Assembly: GCF_045679555.1 (NCBI RefSeq) | Contig: NC_092098.1 | Span: forward strand, 14,150,538-14,214,537 | Direction: 5' to 3' | Origin: Salvelinus alpinus | Taxonomy: Eukaryota > Chordata > Actinopteri > Salmoniformes > Salmonidae | Length of the DNA stretch: 64,000 bases | Part shown: piece after piece, positions 23,770 through 36,674 of the stretch | Numbering within the stretch: position 1 is the first letter of the stretch | How the letters are laid out: every line of letters starts with the position of its first letter | The notes under the pieces: model-generated | Told to the model about the DNA's origin: nothing | The model's database searches: none | Seen by the model: only the letters and a program-made list of their open reading frames with translations | Position numbers and translations under genes: made by a program

Positions 23770-23944
23770 GCTGAGAATTAATGTAATAGGCCGGCATAGA
23801 GATAAAGATGAACTTTGAATTTTAGTGCGCCATACAAATCATAGGCCAATTATTTGAACTGAATGCCACAGTGCTTTATATGTTATAAAACATGTAATTA
23901 TCAATGGGATATGTGATAAAACTGGCTATGTGATCAAACTGTGA

Positions 23945-24385
23945 TGAATCCAGCCAGGTCACCTGTGATACAAGTCAGTATTAGACATCCATCCATGTCT
24001 GAGGACGTCGGGAGATGAAGTGGAAACCAGCCACTAGAGGCAACGGTGAGTGCTGTTACCTTCAAGTAGGTTTCTGTTGTGGAGGGGAATGGTGGATAGG
24101 AGTAAGCATCTGCCTCTGCCTCGCGCAGGCCAGGTGCAAAAGGTTGCATGTTCAAATCCAGCAATATAAAGTTTTTTTAGATAATTGTTTTAAGCCTATA
24201 CCAAACCTTAACCATTCGGAGTCAATGCCTAAACTTAAAAATGAGGGTGTTAATTCCTAAACGTAACCTTAAACACTTTGAAATTTGACGTTTGGAACAA
24301 CTTCGAAATGTAACGTTTGAGAAACATGGATGAACATCTAATTCTGACGTGAGACTGTGAGAGCTTGTTTACAGCAGACTGGAAG
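23945..24385 (+). mobile_element. Probable tRNA-derived SINE insertion
   Basis: Comparison with the paralogous flank of C shows extra sequence here between ATCAAACTGTGATGAA and AACACTGTAGATGTAGG. It contains an A-box-like GGATAGGAGTAAGCATCTG and a B-box-like ATGTTCAAATCC (about 24150-24160), then a region with AACCTTAACC. Boundaries are approximate. Confidence 0.5.
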
Positions 24386-25262
24386 ATTGCAACACTGTAG
24401 ATGTAGGACAGTTTAGGGTTTCATGAATTCACTGTTACAAGATGCACACGTGGAACCTTTAATTTTAATGAATATATCCCACTGCATTAGTATTTGGCTA
24501 AGCTACATTGTTTAGGCAATGTATGAGTTATCTTAGTGTATTTCAACTATGGATGAATAATACATTGAAAAGAACACATGAGAAATTATAGCGAAATTTA
24601 GTCTACACATAAATTGCATGTAGGCCTACAGCATATTGCTGAAAAACACTGTTCTAAAATAGCAAACCAATGCTATAGCAAATGTCTTCCAGTTCATATA
24701 CAACATAAATAAGGTATGCCTTGAGTCAGAATTAATGTGCAGGAGGAATACATAGTTTTGTCTTCACTTTCAGCACCACGGTAAGTGGCCGTCACTAGTT
24801 ACCACAGCCACAAAAGTTAAAACCGCGCCAATTTCTCTACTTAACATGTGCTTTTAAATCTAACCACACTGCTAACCTTATGCATGACTTTAAACTTAAA
24901 TTAAGACCAAACAGATAATGTTTGTTTTCATGAATTTTTACAATCGCGTATAGTCATTTTGACTTTGTAGATGTGGTAACTAGTGAAAACCCAGGGTATA
25001 GGACAATGGCAAACTGAACCAATGACGTTAGACAACGAAGCAAAAAAACGATTCAAAGAATTAAAAGTTCAAATGAATGCTAGAAACCTCACGTGAAAAG
25101 TATCAATGGAAGTAAAATAACTGAAAGAAGAAAATACTAAACGAAACTCCTGATGCTATTAATTTTCTTTTCATTGCAGAGTACAAGAAAAGTATTTACG
25201 AATCCAAGTAACAATCTAGACAGTAAAAATATGCCAATAAATATTGGTCGTTCCTTTTCACT
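24386..25262 (-). other. B-to-C intergenic sequence, paralogous to the C-to-D interval
   Basis: No gene. Blocks such as CACTGTAGATGTAGGACAG, CAGCACCACGGTA and CCTCACGTGAAAAGT recur at 28341-28700 and 30570, showing tandem duplication of promoter plus intergenic unit. At 24769-24790 an RE1 left half-site TTCAGCACC followed by ACGG is kept but the right half is decayed; the same remnant is at 28676-28696. Confidence 0.6.
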
Positions 25263-25289
25263 TTCAGCACCACTGCAATCGACAGCGCG
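25263..25289 (+). promoter_or_regulatory. RE1-like element, expanded spacing
   Basis: TTCAGCACC and CGACAGCGCG with an 8-nt gap. This total length corresponds to the expanded, non-canonical REST site class. It lies about 110 bp beyond the donor of exon C and about 3.7 kb upstream of B. The equivalent D flank lacks this piece of about 100 bp. Confidence 0.55.
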
Positions 25290-25396
25290 GAAATGAAATA
25301 TACGGTAAACAGACATATTATGCATTGTAAGGCGAATATATCTATGGAAACAATAGCACGTTTATCTTCAATTACCATTTAAAACAATGTGCTCAC

Positions 25397-27841
25397 CTGC
25401 TGGCTCTCAAACGTCCACGCACTGTCAGGTAATGATGCATCAAGCACGTTTATCATGTCCTTAAAGTCAGTGGTGCTGCTGGGCTTAACGAGGGTGAAAT
25501 CACTGAACTCGGACACCGGAGAGAGACACGACCTGTAGGACTGGCTCTGAGACAACATGTCCCCTCCCAGGACCTCCACATACTTAATAGGGCCGTCAGT
25601 GTTGAGCTGGAGCTGCAGGTTTCTGTTTGGATTCTTGTATCCGTCAGAGTCAGCCCGTCTGATACAGCAACTCGAGCTGCTCCTACTGTTTCTAACGCAC
25701 TTCACCACTAAGATGAGAAAAGTCAACGAAGACAAAACGGACACAGAGGCCAGAGAGATGATCAAATAAAAGGTGATTTTACTGTTTCTCTTGCTGGGCT
25801 CGGCTGTTTTCTGGCGGAAGTCCGAGATGGGCTCGTGGAGCCCGTCCTCTAACAGTATGTTGACTGTGACTGTGGCGGACTGGACCGGTTCCCCATTGTC
25901 CTGTATCTCTATAAGCAGCCTCTGAGAGGAGTCATCCTGCTCTGAAACAGCGCGTTTAGTCCTCACCTCCCCTGTGTAAAGATTCACACTGAACAGAGAC
26001 GAGTCTGTGGCCTCCACCAGCCTATAGGAAATCCAGGCGTTATGACCCGAGTCTGCGTCCACTGCCGATATCTTAGTGGTGAGGTGGCCTGCTTTAGCGG
26101 ACCGGGGCATCTTCTGATGGGAGACAGAGCCCATGACAGTGGAAGGGTAAATAACAGCGGGAGCATTGTCGTTCTGGTCCAGGATAAAAACATGAACCGT
26201 GACGTTGCTGTTCAGAGACGGAGAGCCGTGGTCCTTTGCCTGGACCTGTATCTGAAACACCTTCAGTTTCTCATAGTCAAACGAGTGCATGCTGTAGATG
26301 CTGCCGTTATCTGAGTTTATGTAAATATAGGAGGAGACAGACACGTCTTGTACTTTAGAGTCTAATATAGAATAAGATATCTTCCCATTCTCACCTATAT
26401 CTGGATCTGAAGCGGACACTGAACACATTATTGATCCAGCAGCATTGTTCTCTCTGACGTAAACAGTGTAAGAAGGTTGGGAGAAAACTGGAGGGTTGTC
26501 ATTAACATCTAAAATATTAACTGTTATGATTTTATTCGAGGTCAAAGCTGGGGACCCTGAGTCCGATGCTTCAAGCTCAATACGGTATTCAGGATATTTC
26601 TCCCGGTCTAAAGTTGCATGTGTTACTAGTGCGTAATGATCTGCAAATGAGGGGTTTAATTTGAAAGGGTAATCTGAAGACATACGAAGGGAAACTTGAC
26701 CATTTTCTCCCGAGTCCAAATCCTTTGCACTAATTAGAGCTACCATGGTACCTACTGGGGCATCCTCTCTAACGGGTTTGGGTGAGGATGTGATGGTTAT
26801 CTCAGGTGAGTTATCATTAACATCTATAACCGTCACCTGAACATCGCTGTGCCCCTCCATAGATGGCGTGCCTTTGTCTCTCGCACATACATCAAATTTG
26901 TAAGAGTGACCAATTTCGTAATCTAACTCGTGTGACAATGTTATTTCTCCTGTCTCTTGGTCGATAGCAAAACGTTTTTGCACGTCATCTGGTGTTTGTG
27001 ACCCGAATGAATAAACTATAGCACTGTTAGAGCCCTCATCTAAATCGTCAGCTTTAACAGTCAATACTAACGTTCCAGGATTGGTATTTTCACTAAGATG
27101 GATCTCATACAAGTCTTGCTCAAAACTTGGTGCGTTGTCATTGTTATCTAAAACGATAACTGTAAATTTCGCTATTCCCAATCTAGCAGGAGAACCTCCA
27201 TCAAATGCTGTAAGAATGAGATGGTGGACAGACTGTTTCTCTCTGTCAACGGCATTTTCAAGAACAAGTTCAGGAATCTTTGTTCCGTCTCTGCTATTCT
27301 TAACATTCAACTTGAAGAAGTCGTTTGTATTCAAGGTGTAAGAGCGCAGCATATTTGCTCCAACATCCGGGTCCTGTGCCGTTTCCAACGGAATTCTTGC
27401 CCCGGGTAGAGTTGATTCCGCCACATTAACTGTGTTTTCATCTGACTTGAAACGTGGAGAGTTGTCATTTATATCCAGTATTTCCACCTCAACACGATAA
27501 AACTGAAGTGGATCCTCAATGATAACCTGTAGTGGTAACAAACAACTCGCGCTTTGTCCGCACAGACTCTCTCTGTCTATCCTTTCATTTACAATGAGCT
27601 CGCCCTTTCCCAAATCCACAGCGAAATATTGCTTACCAGCCCCGGGGGCTATCCTCAGTTTGCGATCAGAGATCTTAGCGATGTCAAAGGCCAAGTCCTT
27701 AGCTATATTTCCAACAACAGAGCCCACGTCCAGTTCCTCGGGGATGGTGTATCGAGTCTGCGCCTCTATTGTATTCCACAAGAGAAAGAACATCCATAGT
27801 GCCAGCCATGGAAAAATCTTAATCTTGACTAGCGTCCACAT
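25397..27841 (-). CDS. pcdhg: Protocadherin gamma variable exon C
   Basis: An 815-codon exon with first ATG at 27841 (MWTLVKIKIF) and end CAG/GTGAGC. Same architecture and length as B, with EC1 cysteines CGQSASC, membrane span FYLIISLASVSVLSSLTFLI and tail ending SAWTFESQQ. EC1, EC4, EC5, EC6 and tail match B almost exactly; EC2 and EC3 (about 27457-26804) differ at many residues, for example EC2 starts RFKSDENTVNVAES against LFMSGENTIKVPES in B. EC3 ends DYEIGHSYKFDVCARDKGTP, converging again on B. Predicted product 954 residues with the constant exons. In the family, EC1-EC4 form the antiparallel trans-recognition interface and EC2-EC3 carry much of the specificity. Confidence 0.95.
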
Positions 27842-28022
27842 CTCCACAAATAGCGTGCAATAGATAAAGCACTTGATCCGTCACACATCGCAAGAGAATG
27901 CAATGCAATTACCAAATACCCAGCAATTTCTTAAATGAACGGCTAAATCCAATACTTGTACATCGATGTGAGCCCAGCTATGTCTCTCCCAGCTCTGTTC
28001 ATTGTAGGGGATATGGTGTTGA

Positions 28023-28070
28023 GGCTGGGGGAGGGCATAGATCTCTTTGTACAGTTCGGCACATGATTGG
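28023..28070 (-). promoter_or_regulatory. Conserved promoter block of exon C
   Basis: Minus strand CCAAT followed by GAACTGTACAAAGAGATCTA and TGCCCTCCCCCAGCC, about 180-230 bp upstream of the ATG. It is a near copy of the B block. Confidence 0.78.
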
Positions 28071-28140
28071 TTTACAGAGCTCCAATAGATTACTATTAGG
28101 AGCAGCTCTGAGTTAAAGTAACAGTGGAGCCAAAGATTTA

Positions 28141-28979
28141 GGCTGAGAGTTCATGTAATAGGCAGGCATAGAGATAGAGATGAACTGGCTTGATTACTTT
28201 GTATTTTAGTGGGGCACACAAATCATAGGATAATCATTTGAACTGAATCTTTGTTTATGTCCTAAAACATGCATTTATCAATGGGATATTTGATTAAACT
28301 GGATATGAGGTCAAACTGGGATAAAACTGGAATAGTGTAACACTGTAGATGTAGGACAGTTTAGGGTTTCACGAATTGACTGTTACAAGATGCACATGTG
28401 GAACCTTTCATTTTGATCCATAAGTCGCACTGCATTAGTATTTGGCTATGATCTTTTTTAGGCAATGTATGAGTTATTTTAGTGTATTTTGGAGAAGCAA
28501 TACTTTCAGAAGAACACATGAGAAATTCTTGGCTACAGATAATTTGCATGTAGGCCTATATGATATTGCTGAAAAACACTGTTTTAAATAGCACAAAATC
28601 CTATAACAACATAAATAAGGTATGCCGTTGAGTCAGAATCAATGTGCTGGAAGAACGCGTACATTTGTTTTCACGTTCAGCACCACGGTAGTGGTCGTCA
28701 CTAGTTACCATAGCCACAAAGTCATAAACCCTGCCCATTTCTACAATTTACCTTCTTAAAATGTGATTTTAAACCTAACCCTAACCTTAACCACACTGCG
28801 AACCTTATGCGTAACCAAAACCTTAAATTAAGACCAAAAAGCCATCTTGATGTTGTGGCTGTGGTAACTTTTGGATACTGAAGGTAGTGGACAGCGCCAA
28901 AAGGAACCACTGAAGCTTGTTCTCAGAATAGACGCGAAATAGTAAACATATATTTGTAACGCTCAAATTGGTGTGATAA
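28141..28979 (-). other. C upstream flank, paralogous to the B flank
   Basis: No gene. It aligns block by block with 23770-25000 upstream of B but lacks the hAT/LINE and SINE insertions. It holds an RE1 left half-site TTCAGCACC at 28676 with a decayed right half, and an isolated perfect right half-site GGACAGCGCC at 28889-28898. Confidence 0.6.
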
Positions 28980-30062
28980 AGCAAATGACCAAAAGTATGT
29001 GGGCACCTGCTCGTCGAACATCTCATTTTATGGGCATTAATATGGAGTTGGTCCCCCCTTTGCTGCTATAACAGCCTCCACTCTTCTGGGAAGGGTTTCC
29101 ACTAGATGTTGGAACTTTGCTGCGGGGACTTGCTTCTATTCAGCCACAAGAGCATTAGTGAGGTCGGGCACTGATGTTGGGCGATAAAGCCTGGCTCGCA
29201 GTCAGTGTTGCAATTCATCCCAAAGGTGTTCGATGGGGTTGTCAGGGCTCTGTGCAGGCCAGTCAAGTTCTTCCACACCGATCTCGACAAACCATTTCTG
29301 TATGGACCTCGCTTTGTGCACAGGGTTATTGTCATGCTGAAACAGGAATAGGCCTTCCCAGAACCCGAACCATGAACCATGAAAAACAGCCCCAGACCAT
29401 TAGTCCACATCCAGCCAACTTTACAGTTGGCACTATGTATTGGGGCAGGTAGCATTCTCCTGGCATCAGCCAAATCCAGATCCTGTCGGACAGCAAGATG
29501 TTGAAGTGTGATTCATCACTTCAGAGAACCAGCAGATGCTTGGCATTGTTCATGGTGATCTTATGCTTGTGTACAGCTGCTCGGCTATGGAAACCAATTT
29601 CATGAAGCTCCCGACAAACAATTCTTGTCCTAATGTTGCTTGCGGAGGCAGTTTGGAACTCAGTAGTGAGTGTTGCAACCGAGAACAGATGATTTTTACG
29701 CGCTACGTGCTTCAGCACTCGGCGGACCCATTCTGTGAGCTTGTGTGGCCTACCACGTCACGGCTGAGCTGTTGTTGCTCCGAGACGTTTTCCACTTCAC
29801 AATAACAGGACTTACAGTTGACCAGGGCAGCTCTAGCAAGGCAGAAATTTTACAAACTGAGTTGTTGGAAAGGTGGCATCCTATGACTGTGCTATGTTGA
29901 AAGTCACTGAGCTCTTCACTAAGGACTTTATACTGCCAATGTTTGTCTATGGAGATTGCATGGCTGTGTGCTCGATTTTATACACCTGTCATCAATGGGT
30001 GTGGCTGAAATAGCCAAATCCACTAACTTGAAGGTGTGTCCACATACTTCTGTATATATATT
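28980..30062 (-). mobile_element. Degenerate Tc1-like transposon (relative of 8514-9480)
   Basis: Ends read ATGACCAAAAGTATGTGGGC and GTGTCCACATACTTCTGTAT, about 1.08 kb apart. Minus-strand transposase fragments are broken by stops and shifts (29718-29521, 29473-29102), including a helix-turn-helix-like part and a stretch ending near the PQSPDLN-like region. It lies only in the C-to-D interval, so it inserted after that unit was duplicated. Confidence 0.85.
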
Positions 30063-30120
30063 GTATGTTACATTTGGTATGGTTACATAAGACAGATGTT
30101 ACTTAAGGCAAAAACAAAAG

Positions 30121-30400
30121 TAGGGTGGTTGGTTGAGTGGATGGTTGGGCATATAACGCGAACGTCTAGCAACCCAAAGGTTTGCGAGTTCAAATCTCAT
30201 CACGGACAACTTTAGCATTTGAACTTATTACCTTTTACAACTAATTGCCCACTTTTAAACTACTTACTACTTTTTAGCAACTTTGCAACTACTTAACATA
30301 TTAGCTAACCCGTCCCCTAACCCTTTAACCTAACTTCTAAACTAAATCTCGTAAGTATTTCAAATGAGTAACATTCCATATGAAATGGGTGATGGACATT
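30121..30400 (+). mobile_element. tRNA-derived SINE-like repeat
   Basis: GGTTGAGTGGATGGTTGGGC resembles a tRNA A-box region and GCGAGTTCAAATCTC a B box; it is followed by an AACTACTTACTACTTTTTAG and TAACCCTTTAACCTAAC tail typical of a fish interspersed repeat. Boundaries approximate. Confidence 0.55.
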
Positions 30401-30770
30401 CACAAATTAGTACGTACCATAGGAAAGGTAACATATCATACTAAATGGAGTGTCTCGGATTTACATACAGAATAATACAAAATGCTGTGAGACCAGGTTG
30501 ACCACTGACGTTAGACAGCACAGCACAAAACGACTCAGGACATGGAAAGTTCAATTAATGCTTGAAACCTCACGTGAAAAGTGTAAAGGAAAGCAAATTA
30601 GCTGAAAAAAAGAAGCTCCTAATGCTATACATTTTATTTTCATTGCATATTACAGGAAAAGTACTTACGAAACCAAGCCGTATTATGCATTGTATGACAT
30701 ATAAATATATGGGAACAATAGCAAGTTTAATAACTTCCATTTCAATTACCAATTCAAACAATACGCTCAC

Positions 30771-33212
30771 CTGTTGGCTCTCGAAAGTCCACGCGCTGTC
30801 CGGTAAAGACGCATCAAGCACGTTTATCATGTCCTTAAAGTCAGCGGTGCTGCTGGGCTTGACGAGGGTGAAATCACTGAACTCGGACACTGGAGAGAGA
30901 CACGACCTGAAGGACTGGCTCTGAGACAACATGTCCCCTCCCAGGACCTCCACATACTTAATAGGGCCGTCAGTGTTGAGCTGGAGCTGCAGGTTTCTGT
31001 TTGGATTCTTGTATCCGTCAGAGTCAGCCCGTCTGATACAGCAACTCGAGCTGCTCCTACTGTTTCTAACGCACTTCACCACTAAGATGAGAAAAGTCAA
31101 CAAAGACAAAACGGACACAGAGGCCAGAGAGATGATCAAATAAAAGGTGATTTTACTGTTTCTCTTGCTGGGCTCGGCTGTTTTCTGGCGGAAGTCCGAG
31201 ATGGGCTCGTGGAGCCCGTCCTCTAACAGTATGTTGACTGTGACTGTGGCAGACTGGGCCGATTCCCCATTGTCCTGTATCTCTATAAGCAGCCTCTGAG
31301 AGGAGTCATCCTGCTCTGAAACAGCGCGTTTTGTCCTCACCTCCCCTGTGTAAAGATTCACACTGAACAGAGACGAGTCTGTGGCCTCCACCAGCCTATA
31401 GGAGATCCAGGCGTTATGGCCCGAGTCTGCGTCCACTGCCGATATCTTAGTGGTGAGGTGGCCTGCTTTAGCGGACCGGGGCATCTTCTGATGGGAGACA
31501 GAGCCCATGACAGTGGATGGGTAAATAACAACGGGTGTATTGTCGTTCTGGTCCAGGATAAAAACATGAACCGTGACGTTGCTGCTCAGAGACGGAAAGC
31601 CGCGGTCCTTTGCCTGGACTTGTATCTGAAACACCTTCAGTTTCTCATAGTCAAACGAGTGCATGCTGTAGATGCTGCCGTTATCCGAGTTTATGTAAAT
31701 ATAGGAGGAGACAGACACGTCTTGTACTTTAGAGTCTAGTATAGAATAGGATATCTTCGCATTCTCACCTATATCTGGATCTGAAGCGGACACTGAACAC
31801 ATTATTGATCCAGCAGCATTGTTCTCTCTGACGTAAACAGTGTAAGAGGGCTGGGAAAAAACTGGAGGGTTGTCATTAACGTCCAAAACTCTTACAGTTA
31901 CCTCTTTTTTTGAAGTGAGGGGAGGAGAACCCGAATCAAAGGCGACAATTGTCAGTTTATATTCAGAAAATAGCTCCCGGTCGAGTTCAGAGTCTGTTAG
32001 TATAGCATAATTATCTGCATACGACGGTTTCAATTTAAATGGATGTTCGCCTATTAAACTCAAACTGACCTTCCCATTTTCCACCGAATCAAGATCCTTT
32101 GCACCTATCAAAGCAACAACTGTTCCTAAAGAAGCATCTTCTTTCACTGGGTTAGGTGACGAGGTAAGGACAATTTCAGGTGCATTATCATTCACGTCTA
32201 AAATCTCTACCCGAATAGAGCAGTGGCCCTCCATAGCGGGAATTCCTTTGTCTGTAGCGCGTACATTAAATTCATAAGTGTGACTCTCTTCATAATCCAG
32301 ATTGCCAGTCACAGTGATCTGTCCAGACTCAGAGTCAATGGAAAACATTTCATGTATGAAGTCTGGCGTTTGCTCAGCGAACGTGTATTGCATTACTCCA
32401 TTAGCACCCTCGTCAGTATCACCGGCTTTGACGATTATGACCACTGTACTTTTGGGTGAATTCTCTAGTAAAGAACATTCATAAAGCGATTTCTCAAAGA
32501 TTGGAGCATTGTCATTGATATCTAAAACTTGAACAGTGACCTCCGTAGTACCTGATCGGGCCGGATTGCCACCATCTATTGCTGTCAGCACAAGATGATG
32601 AACGGCCTGTTTCTCTCTGTCTAGTGCTTTTTGTAAAAGTAACTCTGGTATTTTCGTTCCATCTTTATTGGTCTTAACATTTAATGAAAAAAAGTCATTT
32701 TTATTTAATTTGTATGAACTGAGGGAATTGGATCCCACGTCAGGGTCCTTCGCACTGGTAAGTAGAAACCGAGCTCCGGATGTTGTGGATTCTGCAACAT
32801 TAAGAACACGTTCAGTAGACAAAAAGATTGGCCCATTATCATTAATATCCTGGACTTCCACCTCAACGCGGTAAAGCTGGAGCGGCTCCTCAATAACAAC
32901 CTGCAGTGGTAATAGACAACTGGCGCTTTGTCCGCACAAACTCTCTCTGTCGATCCTCTCCTTGACAACCAACTCGCCTCTCCTCAAATCCACACTGAAA
33001 TATTGCTTACCAGCCTCGGAGGCGATCCTTAGTTTACGCACAAAAATCTCAGACGCTTTCAAACCAAGATCCTCTGCTATATTCCCAACAACAGCTCCTT
33101 CTTTCAATTCCTCTGGAATAGTGTAGCGGATCTGAGCCTGTATTGTATTCCATAGCAGAAAGAATAGCCAGAACGCCCGTTTATGCAGAATCTTCATCCC
33201 TAAAATCCCCAT
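30771..33212 (-). CDS. pcdhg: Protocadherin gamma variable exon D
   Basis: An 814-codon exon. The frame is open to a TTG at 33260, but the first ATG is 33212 (MGILGMKILH), aligned with the starts of B and C. Signal peptide ends near NTIQAQ; EC1 has CGQSASC. EC1-EC4 are distinct from all neighbours; from VFSQPSYTVYVRENNAAGSI in EC5 it joins the B/C/E type, and EC6 to tail is the common A-G sequence with a few own changes (NTPVVIYPST, GESAQSATV). EC4 has DLDSVEN where the others have a Gly (DxDxGxN). It ends CAG/GTGAGC, and the frame stays open for about 66 further codons into the intron. Confidence 0.95.
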
Positions 33213-33412
33213 TTCCAAAGAATATGTATTTTTGACGTAAACGAGGTTCTTGGATTGCAATACATCGCAATCATAAGGAATTGATCATGAATATTCCGTT
33301 ATCTTTCAAGTACAAAATGTTGCAAAAATATTCCTTTCACTGTATCGATGAGCGTAGCTCCGTCTCTCCCATCTCTGTGCATTGTATGGGTTACTGTGCT
33401 ACGGCTGGGGAA

Positions 33413-33460
33413 GGGCGTAGATCTCTTTGTACAATGCTGCATGCTATTGGCGCTCAGTGC
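33413..33460 (-). promoter_or_regulatory. Conserved promoter block of exon D
   Basis: Minus strand GAGCGCCAATAGCATGCAGC then ATTGTACAAAGAGATCTACG and CCCTTCCCCAGCC, 200-250 bp upstream of the ATG. Unlike B, C, E and F it keeps a GAGCGCC next to the CCAAT. Confidence 0.75.
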
Positions 33461-33978
33461 TCCAATAGATTAAGACTAGGATCAGTGCTGCCTTTTTAAG
33501 CAGCAGTACATACCCAGGCTACGGTCGAGGAAAACAGCTACGTAGACCTATTACGCTCTACCATCACAAATAAAATACGTTTTTCGTAAGACTAATTAAA
33601 AAAATATGAAAATCAAAATACACCGGACATTGAAATCGAAGTAGAATGAAACAATAGAATTTCTGTTAGACCTATAGCTATTGTTTCATGAACAAAACAA
33701 TTCAACGTAATAATGTGTCTTCTGTCTTTTGTGACATGTCCTGTTGATGCAATAATGTAGTTGTTTCCCTATGAAAGTCGTAAAAAAGTGAAGCAATTCA
33801 TATTTAACAAAATATTGTACGAGCAAGTAAGGGAACAGAACAACAAAATCACGGTACAAAACAACCAAGATGGTCTACTAGTTGAGGTTTTAAAAAAGTA
33901 CAATGCTGCTATAGTGACGAACTGAATCACTCAGAGCTCTCCCCTATTCTAGCAGCGAGTCAGAACTGTAGCGAACAT
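33461..33978 (-). other. D upstream sequence, AT-rich, no gene
   Basis: About 500 bp without recognised gene, transposon end or tandem repeat. Confidence 0.45.
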
Positions 33979-33999
33979 TTCAGAACCTTGGACAGCGCC
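33979..33999 (+). promoter_or_regulatory. RE1-like element, canonical spacing
   Basis: TTCAGAACC, 2-nt gap TT, GGACAGCGCC: 18 of 21 positions match the RE1/NRSE consensus, with a perfect right half. It is about 770 bp upstream of the D start codon and about 225 bp beyond the donor of E, in plus orientation (REST sites act in either orientation). Confidence 0.7.
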
Positions 34000-34223
34000 A
34001 AGCCAGAGAGTTAAGGCGGGCTGTGCAGCGTATAGCCTCTGAAATGCAAGACGTTTATCAAAAGAACCACAAAAATACAAACCTATTATCAACATACATA
34101 GTTATGAAAACACATCAATTTAAAGTATGCAAGATTTGTTCTAATGTGGTCACTGGAATACGAAAAATAGATGAGAACACTGTACATTTGCATAACACTC
34201 ATTTGAGCAGGAATTGTGCTCAC

Positions 34224-36674
34224 CTGTTGGCTCTCGAACGTCCACGCACTGTCAGGTAATGATGCATCAAGCACGTTTATCATGTCCTGAAAGTCAGTGG
34301 TGCTGCTGGGCTTAACGAGGGTGAAATCACTGAACTCGGACACTGGAGAGAGACACGACCTGAAGGACTGGCTCTGAGACAACATGTCCCCTCCCAGGAC
34401 CTCCACATACTTAATAGGGCCGTCAGTGTTGAGCTGGAGCTGCAGGTTTCTGTTTGGATTCTTGTATCCGTCAGAGTCAGCCCGTCTGATACAGCAACTC
34501 GAGCTGCTCCTACTGTTTCTAACGCACTTCACCACTAAGATGAGAAAAGTCAACGAAGACAAAACGGACACAGAGGCCAGAGAGATGATCAAATAAAAGG
34601 TGATTTTACTGTTTCTCTTGCTGGGCTCGGCTGTTTTCTGGCGGAAGTCCGAGATGGGCTCGTGGAGCCCGTCCTCTAACAGTATGTTGACTGTGACTGT
34701 GGCGGACTGGACCGGCTCCCCATTGTCCTGTATCTCTATAAGCAGCCTCTGAGAGGAGTCATCCTGCTCTGAAACAGCGCGTTTAGTCCTCACCTCCCCT
34801 GTGTAAAGATTCACACTGAACAGAGACGAGTCTGTGGCCTCCACCAGCCTATAGGAAATCCAGGCGTTATGACCCGAGTCTGCGTCCACTGCCGATATCT
34901 TAGTGGTGAGGTGGCCTGCTTTAGCGGACCGGGGCATCTTCTGATGGGAGACAGAGCCCATGACAGTGGATGGGTAAATAACAGCGGGAGCATTGTCGTT
35001 CTGGTCCAGGATAAAAACATGAACCGTGACGTTGCTGTTCAGAGACGGAGAGCCGTGGTCCTTTGCCTGGACCTGTATCTGAAACACCTTCAGTTTCTCA
35101 TAGTCAAACGAGTGCATGCTGTAGATGCTGCCGTTATCTGAGTTTATGTAAATATAGGAGGAGACAGACACGTCTTGTACTTTAGAGTCTAAGATAGAAT
35201 AAGATATCTTCCCATTCTCACCTATATCTGGATCTGAAGCGGACACTGAACACATTATTGATCCAGCAGCATTGTTCTCTCTGACGTAAACAGTGTAAGA
35301 AGGTTGGGAGAAAACTGGAGGGTTGTCATTAACATCTAAAATACGAACATTAATTGTTTTTCTAGAGTTGAGAGACGGTGTTCCGGAGTCAGAAGCTTTA
35401 ATTTCGACAGTGTACTCTGGATTTTTTTCTCTATCCAAACTGGTGTCCGTAACCAACGCGTAGTTGTTAGATACAGATGGTTTTAATTTAAATGGTAAGC
35501 CTGGCGCTATATTCAAGTTGACGTTGCCATTATCTCCAGAGTCTACATCCTTGGCACTTATCAAAGCTATAACTGTTCCAACAGGCGCGTCTTCACTAAC
35601 AGGACTAGGCTGAGACTTAAAAATTATCTCTGGGGAATTGTCATTCAAATCCATAATTTCAACATTAATAGTACATAGGCCTTGCATTGGTGGAATGCCT
35701 TTGTCTGTGGCAAGAACATCAATTTTAAACGAATTTCTCTCTTCATAATCTATCTCTCCCTTAACCATTATTTCGCCAGTTTGGGGATCAACAGTTAAAA
35801 GGTTCCGTAGGGACTCTGAGGTGTGTGGTCCAAATGAGTAAACGATCTCACGATTGACTCCATCATCACGGTCGACTGCTTTTACAGTGACAACGATAGT
35901 TCCTGGTTGTGTATTTTCAACCACTTGGATATCATATCCACTTTCCTCAAAGATGGGCGCATTATCGTTTATGTCTTGTACCCGAATAATAATTTCTGCT
36001 GTGCCCGATCTAGCAGGATTCCCACCATCTACGGCTGTTAGAAGCAGGCTGTGTACGGACTGTTTTTCTCTGTCCAATACTTTTTCTAAAATCAATTCGG
36101 ATACTTTTGACCCATCTTTATTTGTTTTAATATCTAGCACAAAATGTTCATTTTTACTAAGTGTATATGTGCGTAAAGAATTGGAGCCAACGTCGGGGTC
36201 CTGTGCTGATTCTAAACGAAATCTTGCGCCTGGTAGTGTGTGCTCCGCAATATTTAAAACATGTCTATTGCTTTGAAAAAGTGGTAAATTGTCATTTATG
36301 TCCTGAATTTCGATCTCAACACGATACAGCTGTAGTGGGTTTTCTATAATAGCCTCTAAAGGCAACAGACAATTGGCATTTCTTCCACAAAGACTTTCTC
36401 TGTCTATCCTCTCATTAACAACGAGCTCGCCTTTTCCCAAATCCACACTGAAATACTGCTTACCACCCTCGGAAGCTATTCTAAGTTTACGATCGGAAAT
36501 CTCAGACAAATTCAAACCCAGATCGTTAGCTATATTCCCAACAACGGACCCCACACTCAGCTCCTCCGGGATGGTGTAGCGCGTCTGCGCTTCTATTGTA
36601 TTCCCCAGGAGGAAGAGAAGCAGAAGCCGCCGCCATAGGAAAACCTTTATCTTCATTAGAATCCTCATTTCCAT
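34224..36674 (-). CDS. pcdhg: Protocadherin gamma variable exon E
   Basis: An 817-codon exon from ATG 36674 (MEMRILMKIKVFLW) to CAG/GTGAGC. EC1 cysteines are CGRNANC. EC1-EC4 resemble F closely in EC1 and EC2 (CGRN.NCLLPLEA, IDYEERNSFKIDVLATDKG), so E and F form a pair, but EC5 begins with the B/C/D-type VFSQPSYTVYVRENNAAGSI rather than the F type. EC5-EC6-membrane-tail is the common sequence. Predicted spliced product 956 residues. The frame continues about 45 codons past the donor. Confidence 0.95.

Noticed and set aside
27842..27847. GTG or TTG starts for exons B, C, D, F and H
   Set aside because: The frames are open upstream to non-ATG codons, but a downstream ATG aligns across paralogues and leaves a good signal peptide.
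29709..29731. RE1-like TTCAGCACT plus GGACC
   Set aside because: It lies inside a Tc1 relic, the right half is poor, and the related Tc1 at 9128 has a similar chance match.
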